A stretch of DNA of 64,000 nucleotides from DATDAH01 sp963725155 (lineage in GTDB: Bacteria > Actinomycetota > Acidimicrobiia > Acidimicrobiales > DATDAH01). Each line of letters starts with the position of its first letter. Within the stretch, counting starts at the first letter, position 1. Below, piece by piece: positions 1-7,116 of this stretch. Both the position numbers and the translations under genes were made by a program. The DNA lies in assembly GCA_963725155.1 (NCBI GenBank), contig CAVRXU010000005.1, positions 62,001-126,000 of the forward strand, in the 5' to 3' direction. Under the pieces are notes generated by a model. That model saw nothing but the letters and a program-made list of their open reading frames with translations, ran no database searches and was not told the origin of the DNA.

Positions 1-486
1 CGGGGGGCGGGCGAGGACGTGCCCTTCGTCGAGGTGTTGCGGCCCCTGCTGCGCACGGTCGAGGAGGGCCTGGTGCCCCACGACTACCGGGTGAAGTTCC
101 GCATCGAGGGCGACGCCGGGAAGCTGCCGGCGTTCATCGCCACTCCGCTGTCGATCGTCATCACCGAGCTGGTCCAGAACATCGTGGAGCACGCCTACCC
201 CTTCGAGGACGAAGGCGAGACGCCGGAGGGCGAGGTCCTCGTGCAGGTGGCCAACGACGGCCACTCCCTGGTGGTCCGGGTCACCGACGACGGAGTCGGC
301 CTGCCGCCGGGGTTCGACATCAACCACACGACCGGCCTCGGCCTGAACATCGTCCAGACCCTGGTCACGACCGAGCTGCGGGGCTCCATCTCGATGCAGG
401 CCCGGGCCGACACCGGTGACAACGAGCACGGCGCCGTCGCCGAGGTCCGGGTCCCCCTCGTCGCCGACGAGGTCTTCCCGACCTGA
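1..486 (+). CDS. Sensor histidine kinase C-terminal part, PdtaS-like (5' truncated by window)
   Basis: The frame is open from base 1, so the N-terminus lies outside the window. What remains is a GHKL ATPase domain. The N-box ELVQNIVEHAY lies near residues 55-65 of the visible part, the G1 box is DDGVGLPPGF, and the G2 box GLGLNIVQTLV is followed by the family's usual ELRGSI. The N-box spelling and the neighbouring convergent whiB gene match PdtaS (Rv3220c) beside WhiB1 (Rv3219) in mycobacteria. PdtaS is a cytosolic HisKA_2 kinase that phosphorylates the ANTAR antiterminator PdtaR. The sensor and dimerisation domains are not visible, so assignment to PdtaS rests on the ATPase domain and synteny. 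Confidence 0.85.
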   Translation, partial: RGAGEDVPFVEVLRPLLRTVEEGLVPHDYRVKFRIEGDAGKLPAFIATPLSIVITELVQNIVEHAYPFEDEGETPEGEVLVQVANDGHSLVVRVTDDGVGLPPGFDINHTTGLGLNIVQTLVTTELRGSISMQARADTGDNEHGAVAEVRVPLVADEVFPT

Positions 487-488
487 TC

Positions 489-531
489 GCAGCGCACGGA
501 GTGGAGCAGCTTCGCCGCGAAGCCACTCAAG
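489..531 (-). repeat. Short degenerate copy of a dispersed intergenic repeat
   Basis: Read on the minus strand it starts TTGAGTGGCTTCGC and ends with GCTGCTCC then a GC-rich tail. This matches both ends of the longer copies at 10893, 38952 and 62398 but lacks their middle. It starts two bases after the TGA of the kinase gene and lies between two convergent genes. Confidence 0.55.
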
Positions 532-533
532 AG

Positions 534-845
534 CTACGACGCGCGGCGCTCGGCCTTCAGGCGGGCGACGTGACGGCGACGGAGCACCCGACGCTCCTCC
601 TCGGAGGTCCCACCCCAGACCCCGGAGTCCTGGTTCGAGATGATGGCGAACTCCAGGCACGCGGCCTGAGCCTCGCACTGGAAGCACACGGCTTTGGCCG
701 CCTCGATCTGCTCGAGGGCCGGACCCGTCGTGCCGACGGGGAAGAACAGGTCGGGATCGGTGTCACGGCATGCGGCGCCATCGCGCCAGTCATCGATCTC
801 GTCGTCAGGGGTGAGGCCAGGTGCGTTGAGCGCTGGGAGGGCCAC
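534..845 (-). CDS. WhiB-family iron-sulfur transcription factor (WhiB1-like)
   Basis: WhiB proteins bind a [4Fe-4S] cluster through four cysteines and act with the primary sigma factor as transcription regulators and redox/NO sensors. With the GTG start at 845 the protein is 103 aa. Its cysteines are C26, C54, C57 and C63 (C-x2-C-x5-C in the second part), followed by the G[VI]WGG turn in DSGVWGGTSEEER and an Arg/Lys-rich tail. The GTG is preceded by GGAGG four bases upstream. An in-frame ATG at 956 would add 37 residues that look non-coding, so it was not chosen. It converges with the PdtaS-like gene, the same pairing as in mycobacteria. Confidence 0.93.
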   Translation of the reverse strand: MALPALNAPGLTPDDEIDDWRDGAACRDTDPDLFFPVGTTGPALEQIEAAKAVCFQCEAQAACLEFAIISNQDSGVWGGTSEEERRVLRRRHVARLKAERRAS

Positions 846-987
846 AAAACCTCCACGTGAGGTTGCAGGAGTAGGGGGCTGTCGTTGATGCTGCGGAGCG
901 AGGGAGCGACAGAGGCGGCCGGTGCTCGTGATTCCGTTCACATGCAGCGGGGTCACCCTACTCCCGAGTCAGAAGGTGGGCAACAGG

Positions 988-993
988 TAGGTT
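988..993 (+). promoter_or_regulatory. -10 box of the glycerophosphodiesterase gene (leaderless)
   Basis: TAGGTT lies 8 nt before the ATG at 1002. The spacing predicts transcription starting at or next to the start codon. Confidence 0.5.
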
Positions 994-1001
994 TCACCGA
1001 G

Positions 1002-1688
1002 ATGTCACAGGCCCTCGTCATCGCCCACCGGGGGGCGTCGGCCACCTTCCCCGAGAACACCCTGGAGGCGTTCCGGGGCGCGGCGGAGCAGGGTGCGGAC
1101 TGGGTCGAGCTGGACGTCCGGCGCACGGCGGACCGGGCGCTGGTGGTCCATCACGACGCCCTCCTGCCCGACGGCGGGGCCATCGTCGAGCTCGCCGCGT
1201 CCGACCTCCCCGCGTCGGTGCCCAGCCTGGCCGCGGCCCTCGATGCCTGCTCGGGGATGGGGGTGAACATCGAGATCAAGAACAACCAGCCCGACCCGGA
1301 CGTCGACGTCGAGGAGTTCGTGGCCGAAGCGACCATCGCCCTCCTGGCCGAACGCGGCGGCCGGGACGAGGTCCTGATCTCCTCCTTCAACCCGGCCACC
1401 GTCGTCCGGGTCCGGCAGCGAGCCCCGCACCTGGCCACTGCGCTCCTCGTCATCGAACCCGAGCCCGATGTCGCGGACCTGGCGTCGGCCGCCGGCCACC
1501 AGGCGCTGCACCCCTACGACTGGTTCGTCGACGAGGACCTCGTCACCCGGTGCCACGCCGCCGGGATGAAGGTCAACGTCTGGACCGTCGACGACGCCGA
1601 CCGCATGGTCGAGCTCCTGGCCCTCGGCGTCGACGGTCTCTGCACCAACGTCCCCGCCGTCGCCCGCGCCCTGATCCCCAGGACCTGA
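1002..1688 (+). CDS. Glycerophosphodiester phosphodiesterase
   Basis: Hydrolyses glycerophosphodiesters from lipid breakdown to glycerol-3-phosphate and an alcohol. The 228-aa protein has the GDPD signature: HRGAS near residue 8, ENTLEAF near residue 18, and WVELDVRRTAD with the metal-binding E-x-D. VVHHDALL supplies the catalytic histidine, IEIKN the second metal-binding strand, and VWTVDD lies near the C-terminus. No signal peptide is visible, so it is probably cytosolic. An ATG-less upstream extension to 885 is open but does not resemble the family. The start at 1002 fits the -10 box 8 nt upstream. Confidence 0.93.
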   Translation: MSQALVIAHRGASATFPENTLEAFRGAAEQGADWVELDVRRTADRALVVHHDALLPDGGAIVELAASDLPASVPSLAAALDACSGMGVNIEIKNNQPDPDVDVEEFVAEATIALLAERGGRDEVLISSFNPATVVRVRQRAPHLATALLVIEPEPDVADLASAAGHQALHPYDWFVDEDLVTRCHAAGMKVNVWTVDDADRMVELLALGVDGLCTNVPAVARALIPRT

Positions 1689-1692
1689 TCCC

Positions 1693-1740
1693 TACCTTGT
1701 GCACCAGTGCGCCAGATCTGGCGCACTGGTGCACAAGGTA
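1693..1740. terminator. 48-bp perfect palindrome, bidirectional terminator
   Basis: Two exactly complementary 21-base arms flank an AGATCT core that is itself palindromic, so the whole 48 bp is a perfect inverted repeat. It fills the gap between two convergent genes ending at 1688 and 1745. There is no U-tract, so termination would rely on the hairpin alone. Confidence 0.75.
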
Positions 1741-1744
1741 CGAG

Positions 1745-2683
1745 TCACGCTGGCTCCGGTAGGACGAGGCGGAGGGCATTGGCCTCATGCTTGAACTCGA
1801 GGCGCTCGACCGGGCCGAGGTGGTCGCCGTCGATCTGGTACGGCATGCCGCCCTTGGGGTGGGTGGGGTCGGCCACCACGGTGACGGACTCGACGTCGGT
1901 GCGGTAGTCGACGTTCCTGGACCTACGCAGGCGCTTGCCGGAGCTGAGGGCGGACGCGGCGATGGACAGGAACGGCAGCACCCTCATCGTGCGCACCGTG
2001 ACCACGGCCAGGCCGCGGTCGAAGCCGGCGTCGGGGGCGAGGTTGAAGGGCCGGTTGCCGAGGTACGTGTAGGGGTTCGTGTTGAGGACCACGGTCATGT
2101 AGCCGTCGTCCACCACCTGGCCGTCGGCGTGGTGGACCGAGAAGTGGGGGTGCTTGCGGTCGTAGTGGCCGATGGTGGTCTCGATGCCGGCGTAGATGAA
2201 GAGGGCGTGGCCGGCGTAGCGCTTGATCCCGGAGCGCTTCTCGACCTGGGCCACGATGGCCGCGTCGAAGCCGACCCCGGTGTGGAACAGGAAGTAGCGC
2301 CCGTTCACGTTCCCCAGCCCGATGGGGCGGATCGCCTGCCGGGCCAGCGCGTCGAGCAGGTCGCTGGTCGCCTCGATGGGGTCGTTGGGCAGGCCGATCG
2401 TCCGGGCGAACACGTTGGTCGAGCCGCCGGGGAGCGTGGCCAGCGCGGTGTCGGAGCCGGCCAATCCGTTGGCCGCCTCGTTCAGCGTCCCGTCGCCCCC
2501 GAGTACGACGACGACGTCGACGCCGGCGTGGGCCGCGCCCCGGGCCAGCGAGGTGGCGTGGTCCCGGCGGTTGGTCTCCGCCACCTCCACTTCATGGTCG
2601 GCCGACAGCGCCTTGCGAATCACGACCCGCGTGCGCGGCGTGACCGAGGACGCCGATGAGTTGACGAGCAGGAGGAGCTTCAG
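1745..2683 (-). CDS. Diacylglycerol/sphingosine kinase-family lipid kinase
   Basis: ATP-dependent lipid kinase of the DagK/YegS/LCB5 fold. The nucleotide motif VVVLGGDGTLNEAANG is intact, followed by LPGGSTNVFAR. The C-terminal half carries the beta-sandwich lipid-binding domain with a late PYQIDGDHLG motif. The first recognisable family strand, LLLLVNSSAS, lies upstream of the first GTG (2623). The frame is open there but contains no ATG, GTG or TTG. CTG at 2683 gives LKLLLLVNSSAS and sits 8 nt after a TACCGT -10 box, so a leaderless CTG start is proposed (312 aa). If only canonical starts are allowed, GTG 2623 gives 292 aa and loses the first strand. Confidence 0.88.
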   Translation of the reverse strand: MKLLLLVNSSASSVTPRTRVVIRKALSADHEVEVAETNRRDHATSLARGAAHAGVDVVVVLGGDGTLNEAANGLAGSDTALATLPGGSTNVFARTIGLPNDPIEATSDLLDALARQAIRPIGLGNVNGRYFLFHTGVGFDAAIVAQVEKRSGIKRYAGHALFIYAGIETTIGHYDRKHPHFSVHHADGQVVDDGYMTVVLNTNPYTYLGNRPFNLAPDAGFDRGLAVVTVRTMRVLPFLSIAASALSSGKRLRRSRNVDYRTDVESVTVVADPTHPKGGMPYQIDGDHLGPVERLEFKHEANALRLVLPEPA

Positions 2684-2691
2684 GAGCCACG

Positions 2692-2697
2692 ACGGTA
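2692..2697 (-). promoter_or_regulatory. -10 box of the lipid kinase gene
   Basis: TACCGT on the minus strand ends 8 nt before the proposed CTG start at 2683. The geometry is the same as at many other genes in this window. Confidence 0.45.
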
Positions 2698-2775
2698 GCC
2701 GCGGTCGATTTGGCCGCCGCCGGGGTAGGGACCGACAATCTTCGCCATGTATGCCCCCAACTGGAGCACTTCGTC

Positions 2776-3483
2776 GTGAACATCGTCGTGTGCGTGAAGC
2801 AGATCCCCGACCCGGCCGAGCCGGGTGCGTTGGATCCCGAGACCAACACGCTCAAGCGTGACTCCAAGCTGATCCTGGACGAGGCCGACTCGTACGGGGT
2901 CGAGATGGCGCTGCAGCTGGCGGACAACGCCGGCGGCGACGGCGAGGTGACCCTCGTCTCCATGGCCCCCAACAGCGAGACCAGCGGCCTGCGCACGGCG
3001 CTGGCCATGGGTGCGGCCAAGGCCGTCCTGGTCAGCGACGAGGCGCTGGCCGGCTCGGACTCACTGTCCACGGCCAAGGTGCTGGCGAAGGCCATCGGCC
3101 GGGTCGAGGGCGTGGACCTCGTCCTGACCGCCACCGAGTCCAGCGACGGCTACACGGGCACGGTGCCCGAGCAGCTGGCCGAGCTCCTCGGCCTGCCGTC
3201 GGTGACCTTCGCCAAGGAGATCCACGTCGGCGACGGGGCGGTCGGGGTCCAGCGCCAGACCGAGCTGGGCTATGACGAGGTCAGCTGCCCGCTGCCCGCC
3301 GTGGTCTCAGTGACCGCCGGCGTGGTCGAGCCCCGCTACCCGTCCTTCAAGGGGATCATGGCGGCCAAGAACAAGCCCGTGGACGAGGTGACCGTCGCCG
3401 ATCTCGGTCTCGACGCCTCCGACGTCGGCTGGGCCGGCGCCGACCAGGAAGTGGTCGACGTGATCCGCCGCCGCCGAGCGTGA
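2776..3483 (+). CDS. etfB: Electron transfer flavoprotein beta subunit (frameshifted near 3' end)
   Basis: EtfB carries AMP and, with EtfA, forms the FAD heterodimer that collects electrons from acyl-CoA dehydrogenases. The start GTG 2776 (MNIVVCVKQIPDP) has GGAG about 9 nt upstream. The adenine-binding signature region GYTGTVPEQLAELLGLPSV lies near residues 115-135. The frame as written stops after an Arg run, DVIRRRRA. However, the typical C-terminus EIIEDEGEAYQRVIAFL follows in another frame up to 3562, 2 nt before etfA. Removing one base near 3466 in the CCGCCGCC tract would restore a 261-aa protein. Confidence 0.93.
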   Translation: MNIVVCVKQIPDPAEPGALDPETNTLKRDSKLILDEADSYGVEMALQLADNAGGDGEVTLVSMAPNSETSGLRTALAMGAAKAVLVSDEALAGSDSLSTAKVLAKAIGRVEGVDLVLTATESSDGYTGTVPEQLAELLGLPSVTFAKEIHVGDGAVGVQRQTELGYDEVSCPLPAVVSVTAGVVEPRYPSFKGIMAAKNKPVDEVTVADLGLDASDVGWAGADQEVVDVIRRRRA

Positions 3484-3562
3484 GGCGGGCGAGATCATCG
3501 AGGACGAGGGCGAGGCCTACCAACGGGTCATCGCCTTCCTGGACGAACTGAAGGTGATCTGA
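3467..3562 (+). other. etfB: Displaced C-terminal coding segment of etfB
   Basis: This frame encodes 31 residues that read as the normal EtfB tail (EREAGEIIEDEGEAYQR, ending LKVI) and stops at 3562, two bases before the etfA ATG. It lacks a start of its own and is in the +1 frame relative to the annotated etfB. It is best read as the true 3' end of etfB, cut off by a one-base insertion. Confidence 0.8.
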
Positions 3563-3564
3563 TC

Positions 3565-4533
3565 ATGGCTCTCTCCCGCATCTGGGTGTACGCCGAGGCC
3601 CGTGACGGCGAGGTCCTGCCGATCACCCTCGAGATCCTGGCCAAGGCCGGCGAGCTGGCCGACACCGTCGAGTGCGTGTACGGCGGCGACGGCAGTTCCG
3701 TGGCCGAGACCCTCGGGGCCCACGGGGCCACGAAGGTGCACGCCACCGGCGACCTGGGCGACGTGCTCCAGGGAGTCCCCGTGGCCTCCGCCATCGCCGC
3801 TGCGGTCCAAGGCGGCGACGCTCCCGACGCCATCCTGTTCGGCACCACCTACGACGGCCGCGACGTGGCCGGCCGCCTGTCGGCCAAGCTCGACCGGACG
3901 GTGTCGACCAACAACGTCGACCTGAGCGAGGACGGTGGCGCCCTGGTCACCACGGAGCCGATCTTCGGTGGGGCGACCAACATCCGCACCAAGGTGGGCG
4001 GCGACGGCCCGGCCCTGGTCCTGATCCGGCCCAAGTCCTTCGCCGCGGCCGAGGCTCCGAGCGGCGGTTCCGCCGAGGTGGCCGACCTGGCCGTGCCCGA
4101 CACGGGCGCCACCGGGACGGCGACGGTCAAGGCCCGCCACGTGGAGGAGCACGAGGGCCCGAAGCTGGACGAGGCCGCGGTCGTGGTCTCGGGCGGCCGG
4201 GGCCTGGGCGAGGCCGGCAAGTACGAGATGATCGAGCAGCTGGCCAAGCTCCTCAAGGCGGCCCCGGGCGCGTCCCGAGCCATCGTGGACGCCGGCTGGG
4301 TCCCGTACTCGTACCAGGTGGGCCAGACGGGCAAGGTCGTGAAGCCGACCGTCTACATCGCCTGTGGCATCTCCGGGGCGACCCAGCACCTGGTGGGGAT
4401 GAAGGGCTCCAAGAACATCATCGCCATCAACAAGGACGCCGAGGCGCCCATCTTCTCGGTCGCCGATCTCGGGATCGTGGGAGATGTGCACAAAGTGCTC
4501 CCTCAGGTGATCGAGGCGCTCCAGAACCGGTAG
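3565..4533 (+). CDS. etfA: Electron transfer flavoprotein alpha subunit
   Basis: Binds FAD and passes electrons from EtfB partners to ETF-quinone oxidoreductase or other acceptors. The protein is 322 aa, the usual length. The N-terminal ETF domain covers residues 1-190. The C-terminal FAD domain contains SGGRGLGEAGKYEMIEQLA, then VDAGWVPYSYQVGQTGKVV and YIACGISGATQHLVGM, the classic FAD-binding signature. The ATG follows the restored etfB stop by 2 nt, so the two are a translationally coupled operon. The acyl-CoA dehydrogenase at 10986 is a plausible partner. Confidence 0.97.
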   Translation: MALSRIWVYAEARDGEVLPITLEILAKAGELADTVECVYGGDGSSVAETLGAHGATKVHATGDLGDVLQGVPVASAIAAAVQGGDAPDAILFGTTYDGRDVAGRLSAKLDRTVSTNNVDLSEDGGALVTTEPIFGGATNIRTKVGGDGPALVLIRPKSFAAAEAPSGGSAEVADLAVPDTGATGTATVKARHVEEHEGPKLDEAAVVVSGGRGLGEAGKYEMIEQLAKLLKAAPGASRAIVDAGWVPYSYQVGQTGKVVKPTVYIACGISGATQHLVGMKGSKNIIAINKDAEAPIFSVADLGIVGDVHKVLPQVIEALQNR

Positions 4534-4541
4534 TCACGTCG

Positions 4542-4577
4542 AGGCGCCGCTTCTGCTCGTCGGGGGCGGCGCCTTTT
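4542..4577 (+). terminator. Intrinsic terminator of etfBA
   Basis: AGGCGCCGC (4542-4550) and GCGGCGCCT (4566-4574) form a 9-bp GC stem with a 15-nt loop. The stem's last T is followed by three more, giving a TTTT run at 4574-4577. Confidence 0.75.
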
Positions 4578-4871
4578 CGCGCTCGGGCTACGGGGGCGGG
4601 ACGGGTGCCTCCCTTGCTCCTGACGCAACCGAGCGAAACCGTCGCGGCGGAAGGCCCCCGCCCCGCCCCCTGCGTCAGCCCGCGGCGCCGCCCCTCTCCT
4701 CGGCGTCGCTGCGCCGGGAGTGACCGCTGGGGGAGCGTCGCGGTCCTTTCGGTCGGGAGAGGGGGGCTGGAGGGCGGCGTGGGGGTTGCGGGCGACCGGC
4801 TTGGCCCCCTTCTTTGCCAGTGGTTTGTCCAGCTCGACGGGCTCGACGGGCCGGGCCTTTGCGGGCCTTGG
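4578..4871. other. Gap between etfA and the gene at 4872
   Basis: No start-initiated gene is supported here. On the minus strand the frame of the next gene stays open past its TGA (positions 4872-4874) and reads a proline/lysine/arginine-rich stretch for about 50 codons. No promoter or repeat is recognised. Confidence 0.4.
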
Positions 4872-5849
4872 TCAGGTGGGGGCGTCGACGGCGTTGATGG
4901 CCCAGGCGAGGCCGTCTTGGTCGTCGGCGACGGCGAGTCGCAGGCTCCAGCCGGTCTCGGGCTCGGCGGCGTCCCACCAGAGCCAGGTCAGCTCGTCGGC
5001 GGCTTCGCCGAGCTCGTCGGCATGGACCTCGGCGGACTCGTCGAGGCCGGTGAGGGTGGTCATCGCCCACCAGGCCCGGGCTCTACCGGTGGCGCTGCCC
5101 CGTCGTCTTCCGTGGGCGCCACCGCTGGCCGCGGCCCAGGCCATGTGGGCCATCGCCTCGGCGGCCGTGATCTCGACCATGCGACCACTGCGGAGGCCGA
5201 GGGCGGCGATGGCGCTGGGGGCGTCGCCTTCGACTGCGATCGTCTCGAGTCGGCCGTTCGACTCGTCGGCCCAGGTCTTGGCCAGCTCGGTCAGCGCGGC
5301 GTCGACGGTGTGGTCGTCGACGCGGGCTCCCGGCTCGCCGAACAGCGTCGGGAGGGGGTCGGGAGCGGGTGGGCTCGGGAACTCCGCTTTGTCGGGCTTG
5401 TAGGTGGCGACTGCGTAGTGCGGTTCCCAGGACAGCAGCACGGCGGGGACGTCGAAGATCTGGGGGAGGTCGTCGAGCTGTCCCGAGAGGTCCTCACCTC
5501 GGAGCACCCGCTCGTGAGCGGCCAGGAGCGCGTGGGCGCCGCCGGGGTGGCCGGACAGGTCGGCCCACGCATGGGTGCTGGCGGCGACCTCGTGGAGCGG
5601 GCCCAGGGCCATCCAGCCCGCTCCCTCGACCAGCATCTGCGCAGCCCACGGGCCCGGCCCCTCGAGGGCCATGCGGTACTCGGCGTAGGAGGCAGCGGGC
5701 CAGAGCTGGAAGCCGCGCTCGATGGCGGCCTTCGCCTTGTCCCGGAGGCGGACCAGCTCGTCCCAGTCCCGCTCGGCGCACAGGCGGTCGACGTGGCGGA
5801 TCAGCTCGTCGAGGTCGCCCTGGGCCGCCGCCTCGTCGACGCTCAGCAT
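4872..5849 (-). CDS. Conserved-looking protein of unknown function
   Basis: A 325-aa soluble protein with strong GC3 bias, starting ATG at 5849. I do not recognise a family. The N-terminal 60 residues are helical and charged (DELIRHVDRLCAERDWDELVRL), resembling a TPR- or ARM-like pair of helices. A middle section is rich in Trp/Ala (residues 70-110), and the C-terminal third has several Trp-rich segments (LTWLWWDAAEPETGW). There is no signal peptide or membrane span. It lies downstream of the SCO1664-family gene on the same strand but is separated by a hairpin, so it may be its own unit. After the TGA the same frame stays open and coding-like. Confidence 0.7.
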   Translation of the reverse strand: MLSVDEAAAQGDLDELIRHVDRLCAERDWDELVRLRDKAKAAIERGFQLWPAASYAEYRMALEGPGPWAAQMLVEGAGWMALGPLHEVAASTHAWADLSGHPGGAHALLAAHERVLRGEDLSGQLDDLPQIFDVPAVLLSWEPHYAVATYKPDKAEFPSPPAPDPLPTLFGEPGARVDDHTVDAALTELAKTWADESNGRLETIAVEGDAPSAIAALGLRSGRMVEITAAEAMAHMAWAAASGGAHGRRRGSATGRARAWWAMTTLTGLDESAEVHADELGEAADELTWLWWDAAEPETGWSLRLAVADDQDGLAWAINAVDAPT

Positions 5850-5853
5850 CGGC

Positions 5854-5903
5854 GTTCTGGCGGGGGATCTGCCGCCCCGGACCGGTAGATCCCCCGCCAG
5901 AAC
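5854..5903. terminator. Hairpin between two minus-strand genes
   Basis: Perfect 17-bp arms (5854-5870 and 5887-5903) with a 16-nt loop, no T-run. It follows the stop of the SCO1664-family gene and precedes the ATG at 5849, so it probably ends the upstream three-gene transcript. Confidence 0.65.
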
Positions 5904-5913
5904 GATCGCGTGG

Positions 5914-6609
5914 TCACACGAGGGGCCAGGGGTAGCGGTGGCCGGTGTGGTCGTGGGGGAGGGAGCCGGTCTGGAGGAGGGCGCCGGCCCGGGTCAGCAC
6001 GGCGTCGCGTTCGAAGGGGTCGAGGAGCTCGGCCAGCGACTCGGGCAGCCCGTCGCGCACGAGGGCACTGAGGGCGGTGCAGACGTCGTCGGGCAGGCGC
6101 TCGCCGGCGTAGTCCCAGATGACGGTCCGCACCTTGAACTCGTGGTGGAAGCTGAGCCCGTTGTCGATGGCCCAGATGTGGCCGTCGCCGTCGATGAGGC
6201 AGTGGCCGCCCTTGCGATCGGCGCTGTTGGCCACCAGGTCGAAGGCGCAGAGCCGCCGGAAGGTGTCGTCGTGGGTCCCGTCCTCCCGCAGGGTGAAGTA
6301 GTGCTCGCTGAAGTCGGCGTCGACGAAGCGCTGGACCGAGCCCTCGCCCCCCGGGCCGCCGCGGAGGACCGTCGGCGGCACCAGCTCCCAGCCCAGCGCA
6401 TGGGACAGTTCGTAGGCGGCCACCTCCCGGCGGGCCAGGCCGCTCGGGAAGTCCCACAGGGGTCGCTCGCCCTGCACCGGCTTGTAGACCGCCAGCTCCT
6501 CGGCTCCGTCGAGGGCCACCCGCACCAGGTACGTGCCGTTCGAGCTGTAGGGCATGCGCCCCTCGACCATCATCTCGCCCTCCCGCAGCAGGGTGAGGTC
6601 CTCGGTCAC
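5914..6609 (-). CDS. SCO1664-family protein (PI3/4-kinase-like fold)
   Basis: Third gene of a conserved actinobacterial trio. It belongs to the SCO1664 family, distantly related to phosphatidylinositol 3/4-kinase folds; its function is unknown. The 231-aa protein shows the kinase-like features AVYKPVQGERPLWDFP (candidate ATP lysine in YKP), REVAAYELS, then RLCAFDLVANSADRKGGH and HIWAIDNGLSFH, which resemble the catalytic and metal loops of that superfamily. The GTG start at 6609 overlaps the DUF3090 stop (GTGA), implying coupling. A longer frame to 6864 is only a shadow of the upstream gene. Confidence 0.88.
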   Translation of the reverse strand: MTEDLTLLREGEMMVEGRMPYSSNGTYLVRVALDGAEELAVYKPVQGERPLWDFPSGLARREVAAYELSHALGWELVPPTVLRGGPGGEGSVQRFVDADFSEHYFTLREDGTHDDTFRRLCAFDLVANSADRKGGHCLIDGDGHIWAIDNGLSFHHEFKVRTVIWDYAGERLPDDVCTALSALVRDGLPESLAELLDPFERDAVLTRAGALLQTGSLPHDHTGHRYPWPLV

Positions 6610-7103
6610 TTGTGGCCGTTGCTCCGGGGGCAGACGTGGCCGTCGGGATCCAGCGGCTGGCCACAGATCGGGCACGGCGGTCGGCCGGCCGCCACGAGCT
6701 CCTCGGCGTGGGCGCAGAAGGCCACGACCTGGGGCCGGGTCAGGTGGAAGCGGGCGTGGCCGCCCTCGTCGTCGTCGGCCTCCTCGTCGACCAACTCGTC
6801 GGCCTGGAGCACCACCCGGTCGACGGCGCCGTCGTAGGCGACGGCGAGCGTGCCCACGATCCACTCAGCCACGACCGGCTCGACGAGGTCCAAGTCGACG
6901 GGCAGCTCCTCAGCGGTGACCACCGGGAGGTCGGACAGGACCCCCTCGAGGTACTGGCCGAGGGCGCCCACCTGCTGCTTCTCGAGGCGCAGGCTGACCA
7001 CCTGGGTCCCCTCGACGGCCTGGAGGAAGAAGATCCGCGAGCCGGGCTCGCCGACCGCGCCGGCGGTGAACCGGTCCGGCTCTCGCAGGTCGAAATCGCT
7101 CAT
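6606..7103 (-). CDS. DUF3090 family protein
   Basis: A 165-aa protein of unknown function, conserved across actinobacteria beside a phosphomutase-like gene and an SCO1664-family gene. The N-terminal two thirds are a mixed alpha/beta domain (FFLQAVEGTQVVSLRLEKQQV). The C-terminus ends in a probable zinc ribbon, CPICGQPLDPDGHVCPR, with a trailing NGH. The gene lies 13 nt after the histidine phosphatase gene and overlaps the next by 4 nt, so the three are almost certainly one operon. Confidence 0.92.
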   Translation of the reverse strand: MSDFDLREPDRFTAGAVGEPGSRIFFLQAVEGTQVVSLRLEKQQVGALGQYLEGVLSDLPVVTAEELPVDLDLVEPVVAEWIVGTLAVAYDGAVDRVVLQADELVDEEADDDEGGHARFHLTRPQVVAFCAHAEELVAAGRPPCPICGQPLDPDGHVCPRSNGHK

Positions 7104-7116
7104 CGTCGGCTCGCTC

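Noticed and set aside
2680..2748. A 22-codon ATG frame on the minus strand just upstream of the lipid kinase, ending in CTGA overlapping its proposed start
   Set aside because: The -10 box TACCGT lies inside it, so it is probably promoter DNA; no Shine-Dalgarno sequence and no conserved-looking peptide.
3672..5888. A 738-codon plus-strand frame across etfA and the following region
   Set aside because: Arg/Gly/Pro-rich composition typical of an alternate frame of high-GC genes; etfA and the minus-strand gene explain the DNA.
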